Shown one piece after another: positions 43,557-50,618 of a stretch of 50,618 nucleotides of DNA (positions are counted from its first letter, which is position 1; each line of letters begins with the position of its first letter). The position numbers and the translations under genes are program-made. The DNA comes from Gymnopus androsaceus JB14. Lineage: Eukaryota > Basidiomycota > Agaricomycetes > Agaricales > Omphalotaceae. The notes under the pieces were generated by a model, which was not told the DNA's origin, did no database searches, and was given only the letters and a program-made list of their open reading frames with translations. The stretch is taken from assembly GCA_009733575.1 (NCBI GenBank), contig ML769803.1:1-50618 (forward strand). Direction: 5' to 3'.

Positions 43557-45146
43557 ATGGCATTGGATTTGGACACTCCCGGTCAGGAAGCAATGGGCAT
43601 AGTATGCACTCCGCTGGTATGTTATATCCATTGCCTTTTTAACAGTATTCCTAATGTTGTTCCTTTGACAGACAACTGTTTCACATTCAGTCCGCAGGCT
43701 GGAACTCAGCCCAGCTCATTGGCAATCAATGATTATTCCTCTAATAATCTGAGCATTCGAGAGGTTCCTTATTCAAGGTCTAATTTCATGGCTCCAGATA
43801 GTGATTGCTCCCGCACATCAGTCAGCTTCCTGACTGGGGACACACGGCATTCTCCAGGGATTGAAAGCCCTCAATCTCATACCAATAGTACTAATAGACC
43901 ATCCGGATCTCTTGATGGTAGTGGGAATGGACTGTTTGGCACTCCGAGTCCCGCCAATTCTGTTCGACCTGGCCATGATCTGTCCAGCTCTCCCGTGCTT
44001 GGTCTGTTCAATGCTCCTGCCCAATCTGCACTTGGTGGCAGTGGATCATCTGGCTCTCTTGTCAATTCTGGTATGCTCACGTTGGGCAAACACTCATTGC
44101 CGCCTGACATGGATCAGACTGTTTGGGCTGTTTCACAAAAGATTAAACTCAAATCAGACAGTGAGCAAGAACTGAGGAAGTTTGCTGGTGTATGTGACTA
44201 TACTCTTAAAGTATCTAAATTAATGCTATCTTTACAGGCTTCCGAGGAGGAGCAGCGAATCTGGCTGTGCAGGTGGATCCTGCAACTTCGGGAAACTTGT
44301 GATGTTATTGAGCCAGCTGAGTCTGTGTATAACATGCCCAAAAAATTGCAGGTATATTTTCTACTCGCTCCATCCTGTCTACATATTTTGCTTCTACCCA
44401 TCCAGATTGCCATCAAAGCTGCCGTTGTCAAGACACTTCTCGATCCCAGATTGCCTGCATATCTGAATGGTATGACAAAATTTGCAGTAATATTATTTTC
44501 TTTCAACTACATCGTTCATACACTGAGAGCCGTTTTCAGAGAAATCTTGCGGCGGACACAGACAGTGGCTATAACCGCAATAAGGATGATCATACGAAGA
44601 ATAAGGCTGTCAAAAGCTATGCATGCGGCAAATTTGACTGCCACCATAGCAATATGAAGAAATGTGTACATTGATGCTAAGTTGGTATGGTCTTTGTATT
44701 CATTATTTACTTGAAGATCCAAAACTCCTTCATATCAGAGAGAAAGCAAGACCCCAACAACATTATTGAGTTGTGTACAAATATTGTCAACAAACTAGGT
44801 GCCGATAGCAATGCCATATCAGTTCCACTCGCTGCCCACATGGCTTACTTAGTCTGTACCACTCATTCTAATCTCATGATTGCTTTACTGACCATTTCTT
44901 CTAGTGCAAACTCTACCTTGTCAAGCATAATGCTCAAAGCATATACAATGGCGACTACTGGAAAGATGTTGACAAAGCTCTTGAGGTCCTCCAGACAAAG
45001 GAGGACCGTGCGATCTCCAAGTATGCCGAGCTCAAAATAGTTTGATTCCTTTGTTCTAATTTATCTCCAGCGAATTCAAGACAGCTTTAGATGAAGATAT
45101 TCACCTGTATGGCAAGGCTGGAGCATTGGAGAAAGTGTTGTATTGA
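43557..45146 (+). CDS. Unrecognised multi-exon gene of a type recurrent in Agaricomycetes
   Basis: Exons with consistent phase: ~43672-44189, 44238-44351, 44406-44486, 44540-44665, 44717-44851, 44905-45020, 45071-45146 (TGA). All introns have GT/AG and 48-53 nt except a few. The first exon is uncertain: CTG|GTATGT at 43616 is out of phase with the acceptor at 43671. The product has a Ser/Pro/Asn-rich N-terminal half, then SLPPDMDQTVWAV, KLKSDSEQELRKFAG, EEEQRIWLCRWILQL, and a C-terminal NYDYW-like motif (NGDYWKDVDKALEVL). From memory this block order is common in Agaricomycete proteins near transposons, with no known function. No signal peptide or membrane segment. Confidence 0.55.
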
Positions 45147-45989
45147 GGTCCCAATGTTTTTCAAGTGCTTCCAATATGATTTTACTTTTATTCCTGACTT
45201 CTGGTTACACTCTTTCAATAGCTTATATTCCACAGTTTAATAACTAGCCTTGTTGTTGAATAAATAATATTGTTCAACGATCTAATGCTCGGAGCACAAA
45301 AGTACTAGAAATTATTACCAAATAAAGAAAATCAATCAATAGTGGAGGCCTCCCAGGAAGGTGTCACTTACAAGGGGGGTCCGGAATCAAAATTACTGAG
45401 ATCATGTGTAAAAGTTTTTTGGTACCATGATGATGATGATATAAAAGGAAATCGCTGTCATCACCTGTTTGTTTTGGGCGCCTAGCTATGAAATTTCTTC
45501 CGTTGCATGCAATTCAAGCCATATAAGGCACATTAAACAGTATTATAATAATAATACAAACATTTATTGCTGGATGCAAAGCGAGATAGCATGAAAATGC
45601 ATTTACAGTCCAATATCAGCGCAAAGTCTGCAGGGTCACAAGATGAAGGACTAAGGGTTGGTAGGAAGGATTGGTACAGCGTGGCCAATGACCATGCTTC
45701 GCTGTGTTGTCTTCCAAATGGGATGAAAGATTTGCATTAACGTGATGAATGAGTGAGGCGAAGTCACAGTGGGCACTTCAATATGACACGTGTTCAGTCA
45801 CCTGAACTTTCAAGAAATTGTTCTTTTGCTTGCGATTCTTTCAAACCCTGCTCAAATTTCATATGGGCTCAGCCCATACAACGTAAAGTACATTAGAAGA
45901 TATGTGTCTATTCAAATTTTTTGTATCTACAACGAGGAAAAAGTTGAGGTCAGATTACACTTTTCCCTGTATGAAAGTTTGAGCGCCCA
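45147..45989. other. Intergenic, no gene recognised
   Basis: AT-rich; includes a short TGATGATGATGAT tract near 45428. No supported frame. Confidence 0.5.
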
Positions 45990-46423
45990 ATGACTACACG
46001 AGCAAACAAACCACACAATCTCAGCGCTTCGGATGCCGGACCCCCCTTGGTCGCTTATGTCCCTGCAAGGGACCTCAGAATTAGGGCAAAATCGAGCTCC
46101 ATGGGAGCTTCCGGCAAGCATCCGGGGAGGTCCAACGTAAGACCTGCAATGGTCCACTCGGTGACCTTCCTGGAAGCTCTGACGCAAATGGTGGTGTACA
46201 GTTGTAAATAATTTGTAGACATTGATATTACCTACAATTGTAATAGTTTTTGTATACAAAATCTGTGTTCTGGGCTCAGACAATGATGAGGACAAGGAGA
46301 GTCAGCGATACGGTTGGAGAGGACGACCTTCTCAACCTTGTCACCAAAGGCATCCTTGATGACTGTGCAAAGCTCACCAATCTTCTAAAAGACCTTGAGG
46401 AAGTGAGAGTCGCACAGCCTTAG
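45990..46423 (+). CDS. Weak two-exon hypothetical gene
   Basis: Exon 45990-46193 (68 codons), intron 46194-46279 (GTGTAC...CTCAG), exon 46280-46423 ending TAG; in phase, 115 residues. Exon 2 is an amphipathic helix (LLNLVTKGILDDCAKLTNLL). No family recognised. It could be a remnant of a longer transposon gene, as it sits beside a SINE-like sequence and a KDZ transposase. Confidence 0.3.
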
Positions 46424-46569
46424 CAGCTAGGGATCACATCAGGTCCTGTAGTTGCTCAAGCAGGGGATCCATCATCAAGAGGAATTACTCAACCAGCCAT
46501 TATAGACCATAACCACTGGTTCGAGACCTTGGGCAATTGCCCAACAGCCCATATTACTGATTATAATTT

Positions 46570-46795
46570 GTCTTATCTATAAACAGCAGATAAAGATTAA
46601 ATTAATCAGTTCCCGATTGGGAGAGCCGCCGACAATGAGATCCCCGGGCCCGGCCACACATTCCAGACGGCCTGACATCAGTAAAAATATTGCCAGCAGG
46701 TGGATCGAGGGATTGAACACACGACCTGAAGCGAACAACAGAATCTAGCGCTAGAACATGATGCTCAAACCACTTTACCAAGACAGGAGATACTC
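46570..46795 (-). mobile_element. Probable tRNA-derived SINE
   Basis: On the minus strand an A-box TGGTAAAGTGG (46780-46770) and a B-box GTGTTCAATCC (46720-46710) are 49 nt apart, as in a pol III internal promoter. The part between does not fold as a tRNA. Downstream is a tail with CTCCCAATCGGGAAC. Borders are approximate and no target duplication was found. Confidence 0.4.
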
Positions 46796-46894
46796 TTTAA
46801 AGAGTTAACACGAATCTATGCCCAATTTTGATATTGCCAATATAGTAATCATTCAAATGTCAGCGTCCAAAATAGTAGTTTTACGGTGTATAAT

Positions 46895-49800
46895 CTACGC
46901 CCAGCCAAGGTCCTCATCCTCATCATCTTCACCATCCAAGCCCCCATCATTCCCCTCATCCTCCTCATCATCTTCCTCCTCCTCCCGCTCCTCCTCGTCT
47001 GGCGCGGTTGATACTCCCAGCATCATACGGAGATCAGTATCGCCTGCGTCCTCCATGTGTTCACTTCCATCAAGAGGCTTTTTCCAGATAGTAATGCACA
47101 TCTCTTTCAACTGTCTTTGAATAGAAGCCTGCTTCAATGCATAGGCATTCAGGCCTTCGCGAAGTGCCTCGTCCTCCACTTTCCTCCAATCTGCACGCTC
47201 GACCCACCATTCCGCTTTACACTCCATAAATTCAACTGTACGTCGCATATCTTCCCGAGCGTACCGAACCTCCTCCAGAGCCCTGGCGAGCCGAGCACGA
47301 CTCCTTCCCCATTCCACTCGCAAAAGTTCATTGTCCTTATCTGCACCATCCTGAACGTTGACTGACGTCGTTTGCCATATCCAGGACATTACCCTCCGTG
47401 ATTGCCCTGTCCCGTCCCGGCGACCTCTCTCCTCGGTCAGCAGGTTTATCTCCTCCTCCTCTGCCTCTAAATCCATGTCCATTGAATCCTGTACTTCCTC
47501 GCCCAGGTCCCTCACCCAGTCCCTCCTCATTCGTACCCCGTCTTCCCGGCCCCTTCTTTTTCTCCACATCCGTATAGCTTCGAACATCCGCATTACGCAG
47601 TGGTTGCAGCTCTTTCTCCCAATTTCCCGGTCCCAGTAGTGTTAGCAATGCCGCACGGTTTCGTCGATAACGTTCTGCCCATCCTTTAGCGCGCTCATGT
47701 ATTCCGTCAATAATATCTCGTGAACGTCCTGAATCTCTCTGTCCCCGGATATTTGCGTGCTTGAATAGGAGCATCCGCGTTTTTACACGCAGGGTGTGGC
47801 GAAGACCTTGGAGAGCATCATAGCAACGTGCTTGGCGGAGGCGAATCTCCATATCGTACAGGCCCTCTGTGCACACACGATCCCGTTCTACCGCTGTCAG
47901 GCACGATGGAAACCAGATTTTGGCCTCCTCCGGAGCACTGTCTGATTCATGCGCTGTAGGGAGTTGCTTGTCCGTTAAGAGCTGGAGCAAGCCTGGCATA
48001 TAGATTGCCCGAAGTTCTTCCACCCCTTTGATACTCCGAGTCAGTATTGTCCGACGATCGACTAGCGCTGACGATTGACGTGTCGTCTGTTGCGATTTCT
48101 TGAATGCAACCATGTCCTTCTTGAGCTTCTCCCTGAAAAGGAGTCAGAAATAAGATAAATGATCAATGTGATAGTCATACTGGTTCTCCTCAATGTCAAG
48201 CGCATACTTCAGAAACTTGGCAGCACGGGTTTTGTGAAGTGGATCGCGTCCGCTGTTCCTCAGCCGTTGCGCATCCTCCGCAGCTAGTTCCTTTTCTACT
48301 TCTGCTTCCGACAAGACTGATCCACCGTTAGTCACCGCTCTGCTCCATGAAATGAACAGCTTACATTCTTCCGATGTGTCCCATGGATTGTTGTTTTCGT
48401 CTTTAGGATGCGGCGTATCCTCCCATTTCTGAAATAACTCCTCCCACTTTCGAACCAGTTCCTCCGGGAGAGCGTTCGTGAAACCCTCGTGGGCTTCGCG
48501 TTGGCGATTACGGTCTCGAAGTCCATCCTTATATTTCTGCCAGAGAGTCGTCCCATGTCCTGTATATTTCTCCCAGTTATGGAACCCAAAATGGGCTTCC
48601 AGAACGTCGATGCGAGTCCCTGGCCCCATGGTCTTCGTGGCATTTCCCAGGACGTTATGAACCCCCCACAATCGCTCCAAGAGCTCCCAATCCGACAGAC
48701 CCATAAGTAGAATCAAGTTCGCACAGAACTGCTGGTGATTTTTAGTCTTGTGAGCAGGCTCATGAAACTTTCCAATGACTGGAATGAACGTGGTACCCTC
48801 CGGAGGACGCAAACCCTCAGGCCATTGGTTTTTGATCCGTGCAAACAAATGTATGAACCATTGGCACACTATGTCGTAGCCCACGATAATCAACACGATG
48901 CCAAGATATTGGCGGAGCACTGACGCGAACACATAGTCCATGTTCGCATATCTGTAGCAATTCTTTTAGGTGGATATACCATTAATACTTTTTGTTAACA
49001 TACCTTTCACCTTTATGGAGACTCCCAGCACCATTCGGCAACCACATTTCTCCTCGCGCGCACCCTACAGCTCCTACACCTGTGTATCGCAGACCCTTGG
49101 AGAAGCGTGTAGTCGCTTTGATAATCGCCTGAAACCCAACGCAAGTACTTATCTGCATCGACAAACAGTCAGTAATGAATTCATAGAACAATTAAATGGA
49201 ATACGTACATCTTCCTCATGGGCCAACGATAAGACATATTTCTCGTATGGCTCTCGTCGGACAAAATAACCTTTTCCATCGTTCAGTCCCGGGTCCCTCG
49301 AGTGCGACGAGACAAGCTGCTCTTTAAGCCGAAAATTTGCATCCATCGCCACGCGCAACGCGTATAGGTCAGCATTTTTTTGGTCACTCTCCCATCCCTT
49401 TGGCAGGTTTATACCAGGGTGAGGACACGAAGGGCATCGTACGACCAGTTCGCCATCGGCAGTCCCTGCCACACCACTTGGATTGTGACCTCTACCACAC
49501 CATTTAAGAAGTTTTAGGTGCCGCCATTGCAGTACCATCCGCACGAGAGCTCGATACCGCCAAGGATGTTTGGACAGTCCAGAGGCATCGGTAACTTTGC
49601 AGAGACCCCGATAGAAATCATAGGTAGATGCTTTCGTTGTGAGCATCAGATGATGGAGGAGTTCCAGATAACAAAACGTCGCGACCGTTTTGATTCGACC
49701 CCTTCCTTGGCTCGACGGATAGTAGCCTTTGCGTAAGAGTTGGATATGATCATCGACCTTCTCTCCACGTTCACAACCACAAAAAAAAAGTTGAACATCG

Positions 49801-50618
49801 TGTATACCGTTCGTATGTAAGACACGGAACTGTTTATGACATGGACGGGGAGCAGGACACGCGAGAGAGTGGTGCATCAACACTATTGGTAGACCTAGAG
49901 ATTTAAGGGATTTCTCGATAAACCGACCATCTTCCCATTTCTAGGATAAAGAGCATTAATCCCGTGCACTACTCAGGGTAGAAAATGCTTACCTCGACAC
50001 GATGCAAAGGATTAAACCGATGCCGTCTCAGACAGCAACCCCGGCACACCATATCATCCATATTACAGTCTCTGCAGCGAAACAGAGGTTCCCCCGGGTC
50101 CGGATTTTTCCGTGACCAACACTCCCCACATACCTCCAGGTCAAGGCAATCTCCTCTTCCGTCGAATCGTATAAGCTCGTCCAAAAACGCGTCTTGGGAG
50201 TTGATTCTCCAATACTGGTGCGGACGAGACTAAGAGAGGAGATTTTTCATTGAATAAAGTAATCAGCATTCGTGGTATTTAAAAAGACTCGCCGATTGTA
50301 AAGACTTCTTCTTCTTCTTCGTGTTCGGTTTGACTGGCTCAGTCTCGCTCGTTTGAGTCCCTTCGTCCGGATAGATAGCTGTATCCCATAATTTGTTGGT
50401 AGTGCCTGCAGGAAGAGAGTCGAGAGCATATTCCAAACTATCTTCTGGTTCCCAAGACGCGACTTTAATCCACGCTTTGCTGCCTTTTTGAGGAGAGATG
50501 GGGATAGTCCGGATAGTCCTTGTCCAACCATTCTTGACAATGACCTCCTGTGAGCGACCAAAAGTATAGTCGTTAGTCCCCAAGGGCAGGTCCTCAGTAT
50601 AAGCATTGACTTTTCGAC
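46895..50618 (-). CDS. KDZ transposase with CxC2 domain, runs off right edge
   Basis: Minus strand; the 5' end is outside the window. Exons: first one ending near 50280 (splice unclear), 50229-49993, 49940-49209, 49152-49004, 48951-48181, 48132 leftward. CxC2 cysteine cluster in exon 2 (ECW, FRCRDCNMDDMVCRGCC). Catalytic residues of the KDZ family are visible: Asp in MDANFRL, Asp in ANMDYVF, Glu in LLERLWG; GKFHEPAH and YDIVCQWF motifs are also present. After WEKELQPLRNADVR (47.6 kb) the frame changes before SWIWQ; an unseen intron or an indel lies between 47590 and 47400. Ends in an acidic tail at 46895. KDZ elements are cut-and-paste DNA transposons. Terminal repeats were not found. Confidence 0.85.

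Noticed and set aside
46895..47120. Plus-strand Ser-rich frame near 46.9-47.1 kb
   Set aside because: It is the antisense of the acidic Glu/Asp tail of the KDZ transposase.
47360..47640. Frame 47337-48113 and frame 46895-47593 as two separate genes
   Set aside because: Both align to consecutive parts of one KDZ transposase C-terminal region; a frame change or missed intron is more likely.

Overview
The window looks like a scaffold from a filamentous basidiomycete, most likely an Agaricomycete. The pointers are many 50-65 nt introns with GTRNGT/YAG borders, a KDZ transposase with an N-terminal CxC2 cysteine cluster, Ty1/copia remains, small secreted proteins and Ser/Thr-rich single-pass membrane proteins. 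No prokaryotic features, tRNA genes, rRNA or CRISPR were seen. All gene calls come from reading the sequence; nothing was searched.

Layout. (1) 1-9166 is a large inverted repeat with ~3.95-kb arms (1-3949 and 5199-9166) around a 1.25-kb spacer. Each arm carries one copy of a proline-rich protein gene; the right copy is open, the left one is frameshifted. (2) 8587-11386 is a degraded multi-pass membrane-protein gene with a corrupted, C-poor tandem duplicate. (3) 11387-29080 is bounded by two 309-bp copia LTRs with a shared ATTAC target duplication. Inside are two partial copies of the copia element (minus strand), each split at the same point by a gag-only LTR element. Between them lie a 559-bp N gap and a foreign-looking block (16775-~24228) that is collinear with the sequences on both outer sides of the copia insertion and holds its empty site. 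The simplest reading is that the other haplotype was scaffolded into the middle of the retrotransposon. That block also holds two nested MITEs and an unusual 3.8-kb LTR element. (4) 29081-35784 is gene-rich: three small minus-strand genes (two secreted), each with a TATA-like box, and the NuA4 subunit gene EAF7. (5) 36030-43010 is a tandem duplication of a Ser-rich membrane-protein locus: one intact gene, one broken paralog and one tail-only copy. (6) 43230-46800 holds a foldback hairpin, an unrecognised multi-exon gene, a weak two-exon gene and a probable SINE. (7) 46895-50618 is a multi-exon KDZ transposase running off the right end.

The most striking object is the LTR element at 19636-23434. 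Its internal region is packed with different short, near-perfect hairpins (arms 5-12 bp, loops 0-9 nt). In one 193-bp stretch seven of them cover about 70% of the bases. It also contains a ~180-bp tandem repeat and no recognisable pol genes. Several hairpin arms differ between its own two LTRs, so the hairpins seem to arise or decay within the lifetime of one insertion. I know of no described element class with this build.

The ordinary genes do not form a cluster or pathway. The window is mostly a record of duplication, nested transposition and likely assembly chimerism around a few normal genes.
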